A DNA stretch of 64,000 nucleotides from an uncultured Chlamydiae bacterium (GCA_903893545.1 CAITMJ010000021.1:62001-126000); one strand, 5' to 3'; shown: positions 10,260 through 19,920, numbered from the stretch's first letter. The notes: generated by a model from the letters alone, not told the origin. Numbers and translations: made by a program.

Positions 10260-13200
10260 GTGCCTCTACGATCCTCCAATCTCGAGGAAGCCCTCGAAAT
10301 CATCCACTCCATAAAAGGCAAATCGCAAACGATGCCTGAGCGAAAGCGCCTGTCGGTCGAGCTTACGGCGCTGATGCTTCGAGAGGCTTCTGGTACAATG
10401 ACCTCCGAAGAAAAAAAATTCCAAGAGCAGATCGCTCGCCTCATGACAGATCCTGAAGGGAAGGCGTTTACTACCGCAATGACCGATGAATCTTTTCGCA
10501 GCAGTTCGCATAAACGCGTTGCTGACCAACTCATTCACCTTCTGCACAAATTCGGCGTTCCAAAGTATTTTGACTGGGTGAAACGATTACAGCTTTTTCT
10601 CTTCAAGGCACTTCCACCTTCATTTGCGAGATTCCTCATTCCTTTTGTCACTTATGAACTCCGCAAACAAACCTCTCGGGTTATCCTTCCCGGAGAGCCG
10701 GCCGCTCTTGCAAAACATATCCAAGAGAGAAAATCTGAAGGGGTTCGCCTTAACCTCAATCATTTGGGAGAGGCCATTTTAAGTGAAAAAGAAGCTCATG
10801 AGCGCCTTGCGGTTTATCTCCATGATCTTGAAAATCCTCAAATCGATTACATCTCGATTAAAATTTCGACCATCTTTAGCCAAATCAATCTTCTCGCTTG
10901 GGAACCTTCCATCCATGCTATTTCGGAAAAGTTGGCACTGCTCTATCGCGCTGCGATCAAAAATCCCTACATTCGCCCCGATGGAACAAAGGAGAGTAAA
11001 TTCGTCAATTTGGATATGGAAGAATATCGAGACCTCCATCTCACGATCGCTTGCTTTAAAAAAGTACTCGAAGAACCAGAGTTTCATCAATATCCTGCAG
11101 GAATCGTCCTTCAAGCTTACCTGCCAGATTCGTTTCATCTGCTTAAAGATTTGACTGAATGGGCCAAAAAGAGAGTGCAAAATGGAGGGGCATGGATCAA
11201 GGTGCGCATCGTTAAAGGTGCCAACCTCGCAATGGAACAATTTGAAGCTTCTCTTCGAGGCTGGGCGAGTGCTCCTTACCTTGCAAAAATGGAAGTGGAT
11301 GCGAATTACAAACGGATGGTGATGTATGGATGTCTTCCAGAGCATGCGCGTGCCGTTCGCCTAGGGATTGCCAGCCACAATCTTTTTGATATTGCATTTG
11401 CCTTGCTTATCCGTTCTGAAAATCAAGTCGAATCCTATGTCATCTTCGAGATGTTAGAAGGCATGGCAGATCATATTCATCGCGTTGTTCGAAAACTCGC
11501 AGGAGAGACTCTCCTTTATTGCCCAGTAGCTAAAAAAGAGGAGTTTCAACACGCGATCGCATATCTTATCCGCCGCTTAGATGAAAATACGGGAACTGAA
11601 AATTTCCTTCGCCATATTTTTGGTTTAAAGCCGGGAACAGAAAGCTGGGAGGCCCAAACTGCGCTCTTTTTTCAATCTTGCGATGAGGTTGATACGGTTT
11701 TGGCCGAACCTCGCCGCAAGCAAAATCGCTTAAGCCACCAAACAGCGCCAGATCCAAATCTTTCCTTCGACAATGAAGCGGATACCGACTTCACTTTGCC
11801 GCAAAACCGTCGATGGGCTGAAACAATCGCTCATACTTGGAAATCCCCAGAAATCAGCCCTTTGCCTCTCGTTATTGGAGGCAAAGAACTCTTCGATAAT
11901 CAAGAGGGCGTGTCGTTTAGCCCTAACGCTCCTTCCAAACCACTGTTTCATTATGCAAAAGCCAATAAACATCATATTCAAGAAGCGCTCAAAACAGCAA
12001 AAACGCACGAAAAAGAGTGGAAAGCTACCTCGATTGAACACCGTAGCGGGCTCCTAGCCCGCATTGCCCAAAAATTCCGCGAACGCCGCGGTGAGCTGAT
12101 CGGCGCGATGATCGCCGATGCTGGAAAAATTGTGTTAGAAGCCGACTCAGAAGTCTCTGAAGCTATTGATTTTGCAGAATATTATCGACGACAAATGGAA
12201 AAAATCACCTCCATGAAAGATGTCACATGGTCGCCGAAAGGAACCGTCCTCGTCACCTCGCCCTGGAATTTCCCATGTGCGATCCCAGCAGGAGGCATCA
12301 TGGCGGCCCTTGTTGCAGGCAACTGCGTACTCTTAAAGCCCTCTTCAGATGCGGTCCTCGTCGGCTACCATGTCGCTAATGCAATGTGGGATGCAGGCGT
12401 GCCAAAAGAAGTTTTGCAGTTCATCCCTTGTTCAGGAGAAGGCCCTGGATCAGATTTAATCACAGATCCCTCTGTCAATTGCGTCGTCCTTACAGGGGGA
12501 ACTGATACAGCAAAAAAATTCCTGAAAATGCGCCCAGGTCTTGATCTGGCCGCAGAAACAGGAGGAAAAAATGCCATGATTATCACGGCGCTGGCCGACC
12601 GTGATCTGGCGATCAAAGATCTCATTCAATCGGCTTTTGGCCACTCTGGACAAAAATGTTCGGCCACTTCTCTGGCTATTCTGGAGGCAGAAGTCTATGA
12701 GGATTCACATTTCCTAAAACACCTCCGGCTTGCCACAGAAAGCCTCCCATTAGGGCCTTCTTGGGATCTTACAGCAAAAATCAATCCACTCATCCATCCA
12801 CCAAAGGGCGTCCTCAAGCGAGCTCTCACAACCCTTGACTCAGGAGAAGAGTGGCTTCTAGAGCCAAAACAAGACCCTCTCAATCCATGCCTCTGGCGCC
12901 CCGGCATTAAGCTCGGCGTTCGCCCCGGAAGCTTCTCTCATTTAACAGAACTATTCGGTCCGGTTCTTAGCTTAATGCGCGCAAATGATCTAGACCACGC
13001 CATTCATTTAGCTAATACCGTCCCTTTCGGTCTTACAACAGGACTTCAAAGTCTTGACGATCGAGAACAAACGTATTGGATCGATCGCATTGAAGCAGGA
13101 AATCTCTATATCAACCGAGTCGCTACAGGCGCCATTGTCCGCCGCCAACCCTTTGGCGGTATCAAAGCAAGTTGTTTCGGGCACGGCTCCAAGGCCGGAG

Positions 13201-13865
13201 GCCCTAATTATATCCGTCAATTCGTCCATGCCACCCAAACGGGTCTGCCACAAGAAAAAGCACCGGTCAATGAATGGGTTAATACGCTTTCGGCTTTTCT
13301 TGAGAATGTAAATCTTACAGCTGAACAACTCGGCCTTTGGACCGCCAGCGTAACCAATTATGCTTATTGGTGGCGTCGACTGAAACAAGATAGCGATCCT
13401 ACAAAAATCATCGGGCAGGATAATTTCTTCCGCTATCTACCGCGTAAAAAAATCTCTTTTCGCTTTGGCAAAAACACATTCCCTCTCGACGGTCTTCGCT
13501 CTATTGCAGCAGCTCTTACAGTAGGCGCTGAAATCGAAATTAGCTGTCCCTTATCGGGAAAACAAGACGGATTTTCCTGGCAGCAACTCTTTCCCATCGT
13601 AAAAATTATTGAAGAACCAGACCCTGAGTTTTTCGCTCGAGTCCGAGATGGGAAAATGGATCGAATCCGCCTTATAGAACACCCCTCAAAAGAGCTCAAA
13701 GAAGCGGCGGCCGTTTCAGCGGTCCACATCATCGATGACCCTGTCCTTGCAAATGGACGATTTGAATTACTCCACTATTTGCGAGAAGTCTCCATCAGCA
13801 TCAATTACCACCGTTATGGGAACCTTGGCCTCCGCGAAGGGGAGCTGCGTAAACCTGTAATGTAA
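10260..13865 (+). CDS. putA: bifunctional proline dehydrogenase / glutamate semialdehyde dehydrogenase PutA
   Basis: Oxidises proline to glutamate in two steps, FAD- then NAD(P)-dependent. The 1201-residue protein has a proline dehydrogenase barrel at roughly residues 130-480 (WIKVRIVKGANLAMEQ; substrate-binding RRLDEN). An aldehyde dehydrogenase domain follows at roughly 540-1005 (SPWNFPCAIPAGG, AAETGGKNAM, catalytic C800 in SGQKCSA). A C-terminal extension of about 190 residues is present as in long PutA proteins, but no N-terminal ribbon-helix-helix DNA-binding domain is seen. The GTG at 10260 follows AGGA by 6 bp. Its final Met and TAA stop are formed by palindrome copy 3, and pcrA follows after 25 bp. 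I do not know PutA from the genus Chlamydia. Confidence 0.93.
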   Translation: MPLRSSNLEEALEIIHSIKGKSQTMPERKRLSVELTALMLREASGTMTSEEKKFQEQIARLMTDPEGKAFTTAMTDESFRSSSHKRVADQLIHLLHKFGVPKYFDWVKRLQLFLFKALPPSFARFLIPFVTYELRKQTSRVILPGEPAALAKHIQERKSEGVRLNLNHLGEAILSEKEAHERLAVYLHDLENPQIDYISIKISTIFSQINLLAWEPSIHAISEKLALLYRAAIKNPYIRPDGTKESKFVNLDMEEYRDLHLTIACFKKVLEEPEFHQYPAGIVLQAYLPDSFHLLKDLTEWAKKRVQNGGAWIKVRIVKGANLAMEQFEASLRGWASAPYLAKMEVDANYKRMVMYGCLPEHARAVRLGIASHNLFDIAFALLIRSENQVESYVIFEMLEGMADHIHRVVRKLAGETLLYCPVAKKEEFQHAIAYLIRRLDENTGTENFLRHIFGLKPGTESWEAQTALFFQSCDEVDTVLAEPRRKQNRLSHQTAPDPNLSFDNEADTDFTLPQNRRWAETIAHTWKSPEISPLPLVIGGKELFDNQEGVSFSPNAPSKPLFHYAKANKHHIQEALKTAKTHEKEWKATSIEHRSGLLARIAQKFRERRGELIGAMIADAGKIVLEADSEVSEAIDFAEYYRRQMEKITSMKDVTWSPKGTVLVTSPWNFPCAIPAGGIMAALVAGNCVLLKPSSDAVLVGYHVANAMWDAGVPKEVLQFIPCSGEGPGSDLITDPSVNCVVLTGGTDTAKKFLKMRPGLDLAAETGGKNAMIITALADRDLAIKDLIQSAFGHSGQKCSATSLAILEAEVYEDSHFLKHLRLATESLPLGPSWDLTAKINPLIHPPKGVLKRALTTLDSGEEWLLEPKQDPLNPCLWRPGIKLGVRPGSFSHLTELFGPVLSLMRANDLDHAIHLANTVPFGLTTGLQSLDDREQTYWIDRIEAGNLYINRVATGAIVRRQPFGGIKASCFGHGSKAGGPNYIRQFVHATQTGLPQEKAPVNEWVNTLSAFLENVNLTAEQLGLWTASVTNYAYWWRRLKQDSDPTKIIGQDNFFRYLPRKKISFRFGKNTFPLDGLRSIAAALTVGAEIEISCPLSGKQDGFSWQQLFPIVKIIEEPDPEFFARVRDGKMDRIRLIEHPSKELKEAAAVSAVHIIDDPVLANGRFELLHYLREVSISINYHRYGNLGLREGELRKPVM

Positions 13866-13878
13866 AGCGGCTTTACAT
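13860..13878. repeat. 19-bp palindrome, copy 3; stop codon of putA
   Basis: ATGTAAAGCGGCTTTACAT, with two further base pairs outside (13858-13880). ATG-TAA at 13860-13865 is the last codon and stop of putA. It fills most of the 25-bp gap before the co-directional pcrA/uvrD gene. No run of T follows, so it is not a standard intrinsic terminator. Confidence 0.97.
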
Positions 13879-13890
13879 TAGACTGTTTGA

Positions 13891-15999
13891 ATGATGTCGA
13901 CATTAGAGCTCAACCCACAACAAGAAGCTGCGGTCAATCACGTCGAAGGGCCTCTTTTAGTATTAGCAGGCGCCGGTTCTGGTAAAACGCGCGTGGTCAC
14001 ATACAGAATCGCTAAACTCCTCGATATGGGGGTCTTGCCGTCCGATATCCTTGCCGTCACTTTTACGAATAAAGCTGCCGCTGAAATGCGCAATCGCATT
14101 CGCATTCTTAAAAACGCACAGGTCCTTGCCTCTACATTCCATAGCTTAGGTAGCCGTATCTTAAGAGAATCGATTGGCGCTCTTGGCTACAAAACAGATT
14201 TTGCGATTTACGATGAAGAAGACAGCGAAAAGCTCTTAAAAAATTGTCTTGAGCAATTACAGCTTGGCGGAGACAAAAAGGTCGCAAAGGAAATGCGCCA
14301 ACAAATTTCCACGGCCAAAAATAATCTTGAATCGCCCGATGGCGTCGTAGATAAATCGCTTGGCTTAGTCTACGGCGCCTATCAAACCGCGCTGAAAGAA
14401 TGCAATGCGCTCGATTTCGATGATTTACTCTATCTGACCGTCAAACTGCTCCAAGAACACGAGACGGTAAGGCAAGAATATCAGAATCGTTGGCTGTTTA
14501 TCTTAATCGACGAATACCAAGACACTAATTTTGCCCAATATTCACTGACTAAGTTGCTCGTTGAAAAACATCAAAATCTTTTCGCAGTAGGAGACCCCGA
14601 CCAGTCGATCTATTCTTGGCGCGGGGCTAGATATCAAAATATTTTAAATTTCGAGCGCGATTTTCCTGGTGCAAAGACTATTGTCTTGGATCAAAACTAT
14701 CGCAGCACAAATAACATCCTGCAAGCCTCGAATGCCCTGATTGAACACAATCCCGACCGGTACGAAAAAAAACTCTGGAGCGCTGGTAGCGAAGGAGAGA
14801 AAATCACCGTTTTTATTGGCCAAAACGAGCGGCAAGAAGCCGAATTTGTCGCACTCCGAATCCTCAAAATGGCTGCAGATCGCTCTATCCCTCTCGATGA
14901 TATTGCAATTTTTTATCGGACAAATGCTCAGTCGCGCGCATTTGAAGATGCCCTCCTTTCTCGCCGCATTAACTATTCGATTATCGGGGGCCTTTCCTTT
15001 TATGCCCGTCGAGAAATCAAAGATATCCTCTCTTATTTGCGGCTCGTTATTTCTAATACGGATCTTATTTCCTTTCTTCGAACGATCAACCTCCCAAAGC
15101 GCGGGCTAGGTCCTGCAGCACTTGATAAACTCGCAGAGGCTGCCGCTCAAAAAAAACTACCCATCTTCACCCTTTGCGAAGAGCTCGCCTCTGACCCCAA
15201 TTTTGTCCATGGACTCAAACTCAGCGCTAAGCAACATAGCGGACTGACAAATTATGTCCGTTTGATCCATCGGCTCCGCGATGCTCGGCCCTCTCTTAAA
15301 ATTCACGAACTGATTGCTGAACTGATCGCAGAATCAAACTACCTCGATTTTTTAAAGGAAGACCCAGAGACAATGCAAGACCGCAAAGAAAACATCGATG
15401 AACTCATGGGTAAAGCTGCGGAATGGGAAGAAGAGCGGGAGCACCCGACGCTGCAACTTTTCTTAGAAGAACTAACGCTTCGTTCTACGGCCGAAGAAAA
15501 GACAGACCTACCTTCCATAAAACTTATGACGTTACACAATAGTAAGGGGCTAGAGTTTTCCCTTGTTTTCCTCGTAGGATTAGAAGAGGACCTCTGCCCC
15601 CACATCAATTCCAAGGACAATCCAGAATCGATAGAAGAAGAACGCCGCCTTTGCTACGTCGGCATGACCCGTGCAAGAAAATATCTCTACCTCACCGCCT
15701 CGATCTATCGCTTCATGTGGGGAACCTTCCGCCCAATGCGCCCATCTCGTTTTTTAAAAGAGATTCCCGTTCGCTTTTTGCAAAATAGTTCCCCGACCTC
15801 TCCGATGATTCAAGAAGAATCAACATCCGATCCGGAAGGTTTTTCAGAAGGAGAGAAGGTCTACCATCATCAGTTTGGAGCCGGCACTATCCAAAAAGCC
15901 TACCACAGCTCTTTCGGCCTCACTTACGATGTCTATTTTGATGATTCTGATACAACAAGAACCTTAGCAGCCAAATTCGCTAAGCTAAAAAGCCTTTGA
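13891..15999 (+). CDS. superfamily 1 DNA helicase UvrD/PcrA
   Basis: A 3'-5' helicase used in nucleotide excision and mismatch repair and in replication-fork maintenance. The 702 residues show motif I AGAGSGKT (26-33), Ia VTFTNKAAAEM, II ILIDEYQDTN, III GDPDQSIYSWRGA, IV QNYRSTNNIL, V LMTLHNSKGLEF and VI RRLCYVGMTRARK. The C-terminus (EGEKVYHHQFGAGTIQ...) matches the Tudor-like tail of PcrA/UvrD proteins. Two ATGs open the gene and no strong ribosome-binding site is visible. It is followed within a few genes by rpoN, as I recall for CT608-CT609 in C. trachomatis. The last 15 bp overlap the convergent GT9 gene. Confidence 0.95.
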   Translation: MMSTLELNPQQEAAVNHVEGPLLVLAGAGSGKTRVVTYRIAKLLDMGVLPSDILAVTFTNKAAAEMRNRIRILKNAQVLASTFHSLGSRILRESIGALGYKTDFAIYDEEDSEKLLKNCLEQLQLGGDKKVAKEMRQQISTAKNNLESPDGVVDKSLGLVYGAYQTALKECNALDFDDLLYLTVKLLQEHETVRQEYQNRWLFILIDEYQDTNFAQYSLTKLLVEKHQNLFAVGDPDQSIYSWRGARYQNILNFERDFPGAKTIVLDQNYRSTNNILQASNALIEHNPDRYEKKLWSAGSEGEKITVFIGQNERQEAEFVALRILKMAADRSIPLDDIAIFYRTNAQSRAFEDALLSRRINYSIIGGLSFYARREIKDILSYLRLVISNTDLISFLRTINLPKRGLGPAALDKLAEAAAQKKLPIFTLCEELASDPNFVHGLKLSAKQHSGLTNYVRLIHRLRDARPSLKIHELIAELIAESNYLDFLKEDPETMQDRKENIDELMGKAAEWEEEREHPTLQLFLEELTLRSTAEEKTDLPSIKLMTLHNSKGLEFSLVFLVGLEEDLCPHINSKDNPESIEEERRLCYVGMTRARKYLYLTASIYRFMWGTFRPMRPSRFLKEIPVRFLQNSSPTSPMIQEESTSDPEGFSEGEKVYHHQFGAGTIQKAYHSSFGLTYDVYFDDSDTTRTLAAKFAKLKSL

Positions 16000-16938
16000 T
16001 ACAAGCCTCTCAAATCCCCGCCGTACCATATTGACGGTAACAAACTTTTGCCAATGGCGATCGCGTAAGCGAAAGCCCCGAATATTGGGGATCAAATTAC
16101 TTGGCGCAACCACGATGCACTTAGCAAAGCTAGGAGCCCACATCTTTGCCCAAGTTTTTCTTCGAAAAAGCGATAGAGTCGGAATGCCCAAAGCGGAAGC
16201 TAAATGCCCGGGGCCTGAGTCATTGCCGACCAGATACCCGGATTCATAAATAAAACGGGCAAGGGCATCTAAATTCGGAAAGTCCGCTACCTCTAATCCG
16301 AATGCCTGGATATCACGCCACTTTTCGATCTCTTCAGGACCTGGAATAAAGACCGGACGGTACCCTTCTTTTTTCAAATGGAGTGCAAACTGAATAAACT
16401 TCTCCTTCGGCCAATTTCTAGTCGCGCGAGAGCTTGTCGAATGAATTACTACCCTCTTGGGGTGTTTTTTAAAAATAAGGTCAACTGGTGCGATCAACCC
16501 ATTGCTTCTTGTGATCTTTGGCAAATGCAAGACTTTCTCAGCAATAATCCGCATATTTTCTGCAATAGAAGCAGAAAAGTTCGTTAAACAGTCTGCATAA
16601 TAAAGTTCATTTACAATATTTGGAGACCCATAAAGATAAATCACCTTAATTCTTTCGGGAAATCGCCGCTTTCCTTCTTGGATGAGTTTAGTCACAAATT
16701 CACTAGAGTCATTCCATACGACAAAAAACAGATCATAGGTCTGTAGAATTTTGGGCAATTCTTCAATAGAAGGATAAGGAGCTATGGAAAATTGGGGGAA
16801 CCAATTCTTTAAAGACCCAATCACGTTTTGATAAGTATCAACCTCAAATCCATTGAGGTGAAGGTTGTTTGAGAGCACTAGACAGTTGATCCCATCTCCT
16901 AATCCATTGTGGCAAAAAACAGCTGCTTTCTTTGTCAT
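15985..16938 (-). CDS. glycosyltransferase family 9 (heptosyltransferase-like)
   Basis: A 317-residue GT-B type protein. The C-terminal half carries the GT9 signatures RVVIHSTSSRATRNWP near residue 160, YRPVFIPGPEE near 197, and YLVGNDSGPGHLASALGIPTLSLF near residue 235, which binds the nucleotide sugar. The N-terminal glycine-rich entry HNGLGDGINCLV matches the acceptor-domain start of ADP-heptose:LPS heptosyltransferases. The actual donor sugar is unknown, because many environmental GT9 proteins are not heptose-specific. It diverges from rpoN and its stop lies inside the end of the pcrA/uvrD gene. Confidence 0.78.
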   Translation of the reverse strand: MTKKAAVFCHNGLGDGINCLVLSNNLHLNGFEVDTYQNVIGSLKNWFPQFSIAPYPSIEELPKILQTYDLFFVVWNDSSEFVTKLIQEGKRRFPERIKVIYLYGSPNIVNELYYADCLTNFSASIAENMRIIAEKVLHLPKITRSNGLIAPVDLIFKKHPKRVVIHSTSSRATRNWPKEKFIQFALHLKKEGYRPVFIPGPEEIEKWRDIQAFGLEVADFPNLDALARFIYESGYLVGNDSGPGHLASALGIPTLSLFRRKTWAKMWAPSFAKCIVVAPSNLIPNIRGFRLRDRHWQKFVTVNMVRRGFERLVSKAF

Positions 16939-17019
16939 TATTCTTCTCTATTTTCAAACAAGTTTATCTCTCAACCCCCTTTGGTTCAACCCATTTGCCT
17001 AATTTAACGATTCTGTGTT

Positions 17020-18240
17020 ATGGCCAGAAGAATGGATTTTCAACAAAAGTTAAGCGCTCGCCCCGAGACAAAATTCGCCTTTAGCCAAGCTTTGCAAAAA
17101 TCTTTGGAAATTCTCCGCCTACCTCAAGTAGACCTGGCGCTATTCATCCATCAGGAAATTGAAAAGAATCCGATCTTAGAACTCGACTCCTTTTCATCGG
17201 GTAGCTTTAACCACCCCGTTCCAGACACAGCAGGCACTCTTTCGCTTCGAGACCACCTTCTGTCTCAAGTTCGAGAAGCCTTTGACAGTCCGCAAATGCA
17301 AAAAGTCGCAGAAGAATTAATCGGCTATCTCGATGAAAAAGGCTTTTTTACAGAACCTCTTGAAAAATTAACGATCCTGTTTGGCCTACCTATTCTTCAT
17401 TTAGAAAAGGTTCTTGTCACCCTTCAAACATTCGATCCGCCAGGGATTTTCTCCCGCCATTTGCAAGAGGCATTTCTAATCCAGCTCGAACGACAAGGGC
17501 AAAAAGATTCGCTCAGCTATCGATTAGTTCAACAAGCCTACGACGATCTTATCCATGGCCGCTATAGCGCGATGAAAAAGAAACTGCAAACGACCACCAT
17601 CGAATTAAGGACTGCCATCCAACGATTAGCTCGACTCTCTACACGCCCTGCTGCAAAATTTCACGTTCATTCCGCACAGCCAATTCACCCAGATTTGCGA
17701 ATTTTTCGAGTCGATCGTCAGTGGTTTGTGGAACCCATCGAAGAACTTCTGCCAAAATTTCACATCCAGGAAGAATACGCAGAAACCCCTGAGTTACGCT
17801 CCTTTTTCGCTTCGGCAAAATGGCTCATCCGCTCATTGGGAAGAAGAAAAAAATTGCTCCTTGCGATCGGCACCTACCTTGTCAAAAAACAAGCCTCTTT
17901 TTTAAATAGCAAAGGACCTCTTACTCAGATCACCTCCCTTGAACTCTCCTCCTTATTTGGCGTGCATGAGTCGACCATCTCTCGAGCTATTGCAGATAAA
18001 TATATCGAAACGCCTTGCGGCCTTTTGCCATTTCGCACTCTTATTTCTTCTGCAAGCGATCCAGCAAAAGAGCTATTACAAAGACTGATCTTGTCGGAGG
18101 ATAAAAAATTTCCACTCACAGACGATCAGCTGGCAGAAAAAATGAAAAAGGCGGGCTGTGACATTGCCCGCCGGACGATTGCTAAATATCGCAAGCAGCT
18201 CGAGATTGCCTCAGCTGCGGTCCGCAAACATTTGCGTTGA
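17020..18240 (+). CDS. rpoN: RNA polymerase sigma-54 factor RpoN
   Basis: The alternative sigma factor that recognises -24/-12 promoters and needs an AAA+ activator. The 406-residue protein has the region I start (QALQKSLEILRLPQVDLALFI) that contacts activators, a core-binding middle part, a helix-turn-helix segment (SLFGVHESTISRAI) near residue 315, and the diagnostic RpoN box ARRTIAKYRKQ near the C-terminus. It is shorter than enteric RpoN (about 477) mainly in the acidic region II. No cognate activator gene is in the window. A possible target promoter lies before thyX. The 3' end overlaps the convergent kdoO-like gene by 30 bp. Confidence 0.95.
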   Translation: MARRMDFQQKLSARPETKFAFSQALQKSLEILRLPQVDLALFIHQEIEKNPILELDSFSSGSFNHPVPDTAGTLSLRDHLLSQVREAFDSPQMQKVAEELIGYLDEKGFFTEPLEKLTILFGLPILHLEKVLVTLQTFDPPGIFSRHLQEAFLIQLERQGQKDSLSYRLVQQAYDDLIHGRYSAMKKKLQTTTIELRTAIQRLARLSTRPAAKFHVHSAQPIHPDLRIFRVDRQWFVEPIEELLPKFHIQEEYAETPELRSFFASAKWLIRSLGRRKKLLLAIGTYLVKKQASFLNSKGPLTQITSLELSSLFGVHESTISRAIADKYIETPCGLLPFRTLISSASDPAKELLQRLILSEDKKFPLTDDQLAEKMKKAGCDIARRTIAKYRKQLEIASAAVRKHLR

Positions 18241-19161
18241 ATACACTGGGTCGATCATATTTCGATTCGATAGCCTCTCCAAAACGTTCACAGGAGCCTT
18301 TTCAGGAAGAAGAAGTGCTCGCTGAGGGATAATAAATGTTTGCTCAAGGGCATACTGCCCTGAAAGCGCAGCATGTGAAACGAGATCCGTAAAGACCGCC
18401 CAGCAAGAGTTGGGAGGAAATTCCCAATAATCTTTAGGACAATTTTTTTGAAAATCTTCATTTTCTTTGAGAAAATTATGCAATTTTAACATGAATACGT
18501 CATACGGGGACCGGAAAGGAACTTTAATCCCTGTTTTAGAGAGAAGGTCTTTCATCTTTCTTTCTAAACGATCTTTCAAAGTAAACCCAGCAGATAGGGG
18601 GAAAGGAACTTCGCTCCCGCCAAATTCAGCCGCCAAGTCTCCAAATGGCTTAGAAGTAACCCATTTTCTTCCCTCTTTCGGATTGATATTCGTAAAAAAA
18701 CGTAAAATTCTTGCTCCATGCATCGGTCTTGTGGGGAAGGAGTCGACGTGCAATAGGTCATTTCTCGCTCTTAGTCTCAATTTTCTCCCCTGTTCTTGAA
18801 AAGGCCTAAAGCTAGCGTAATCGCGTTTCCAGGTGTTGGCATAGGGGGAGAGTAATACGCTTAAAAATTTTGTCACCCGATTTGAATAATTACGTAAAAC
18901 TTCTCTCATCTTCTCTGTAGAGACAAGATCGTCTACAACATGATTGGTAACCTTATCGAGATCGGGTTTATAGGCGATATTTTTTCTCGATGCAGAGCCA
19001 CTTTGGCGCTGGGCCAATAGAAAATCGATCTCATCTTGCGGAAAGGCAAAAGGGGGAGCGTGAAAAAACAAGATATTTCCAGACTCCAATTCCTTTGCAT
19101 AGTGAAAGCGATTTTTCTCTTCATTCCATTCGCCATCTTGCACGATGATTTTTTGTGCCAT
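18211..19161 (-). CDS. probable Kdo 3-hydroxylase (KdoO-like Fe(II)/2-oxoglutarate oxygenase)
   Basis: A 316-residue protein resembling the Kdo hydroxylase family, in which lipid A-bound Kdo is hydroxylated at C3 to give Ko. The segment NDLLHVDSFPTRPMHG supplies the iron-binding HxD pair H138/D140. It is followed by ILRFFTNINP and, near the end, SHAALSGQYALEQTF, a plausible region for the distal histidine. There is no signal peptide, as expected for a cytosolic enzyme acting on LPS precursors. The start abuts the stop of the upstream HExxH membrane protein gene. The family call rests on recalled motifs, so the reaction should be treated as inferred. Confidence 0.7.
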   Translation of the reverse strand: MAQKIIVQDGEWNEEKNRFHYAKELESGNILFFHAPPFAFPQDEIDFLLAQRQSGSASRKNIAYKPDLDKVTNHVVDDLVSTEKMREVLRNYSNRVTKFLSVLLSPYANTWKRDYASFRPFQEQGRKLRLRARNDLLHVDSFPTRPMHGARILRFFTNINPKEGRKWVTSKPFGDLAAEFGGSEVPFPLSAGFTLKDRLERKMKDLLSKTGIKVPFRSPYDVFMLKLHNFLKENEDFQKNCPKDYWEFPPNSCWAVFTDLVSHAALSGQYALEQTFIIPQRALLLPEKAPVNVLERLSNRNMIDPVYSTQMFADRS

Positions 19162-19920
19162 TTAAGAACTCCTTTCTATGTATAAACGAATAAGACGCCA
19201 CCGAAGCGTCTCATCTCCTTCAATCCATTTTCCCTGAGACAAGCCTCGAATTTCTCGATCTGTTAGTCGAAATAAAATAGCCTGGACCTCTTTTATGCTC
19301 TTCACCCTTCCCATTAAACATTGGAATGCTTTTGTAAGGCGTAAATGGCCGCGGATAAGACGCCAAAAGGCAGCGGCGAGAAGTCCCGCACTCAAAAGCC
19401 AACTGGCCTCCCAAAACACCCCAAAGGCTAAACTGCCAAATAAAAGCCAAGGCTCCCAAGCTCTTCGTAAAATAGGCCCTAAAACCTTTCGCCATTTACG
19501 GCTGGCTGTCGCATAGGCGAAGAATTCTTCATTTTCCGGCTCATCAAATGCCGCTCTTGCCGCATGTACTGCTTCATGCGCAAGGATTTCTCCCCGCGAA
19601 TAAAGTCCCAAGTAAGATCCCTTTCGAAACCCCTCGCGAAGCTGTAACTGTGGGACCCGATCTTCTCCAATCCAACAGGCAGCTCCTTGCCACGGCGCTA
19701 ACTTCTCATTGGAATAATAAGCTGGCAACGATTCAGGCTCAAAATGAAATAATTCTTTGACGTGCAGACTGGCCCATTGCCAATGAGCCTTCGGAAGAGG
19801 CTCTGTTTTAGAGAAAGCGGATCTCGCTGCAGCGATTCGGCCTGTAAACCGTTCTGCTGACTCTCCAGGGCCAGGAATAAATCCTTGGGAATTGAGATGG
19901 AGCAATTCACGATCTGTCAT
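19162..19920 (-). CDS. conserved membrane protein with HExxH metallopeptidase-like motif
   Basis: A 252-residue protein, counted from the ATG at 19920; a TTG seven codons upstream is less likely. Residues 115-119 read HEAVH, inside EILAHEAVHAARAAF, and an acidic pair E131/E132 lies 12-13 residues after it (NEEFFAYATA), the arrangement of a gluzincin-like zinc site. Two hydrophobic helices follow at about 155-195 (PWLLFGSLAFGVF; LLSAGLLAAAFWRLI). It is immediately upstream of the kdoO-like gene and diverges from topA, a position shared, as far as I recall, by the uncharacterised CT642 of C. trachomatis. Peptidase activity is a possibility only. Confidence 0.68.
   Translation of the reverse strand: MTDRELLHLNSQGFIPGPGESAERFTGRIAAARSAFSKTEPLPKAHWQWASLHVKELFHFEPESLPAYYSNEKLAPWQGAACWIGEDRVPQLQLREGFRKGSYLGLYSRGEILAHEAVHAARAAFDEPENEEFFAYATASRKWRKVLGPILRRAWEPWLLFGSLAFGVFWEASWLLSAGLLAAAFWRLIRGHLRLTKAFQCLMGRVKSIKEVQAILFRLTDREIRGLSQGKWIEGDETLRWRLIRLYIERSS

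Noticed and set aside
18467-18799. Open frame opposite the kdoO-like gene
   Set aside because: It is fully inside a better-supported gene and has no recognisable domain or start signal.
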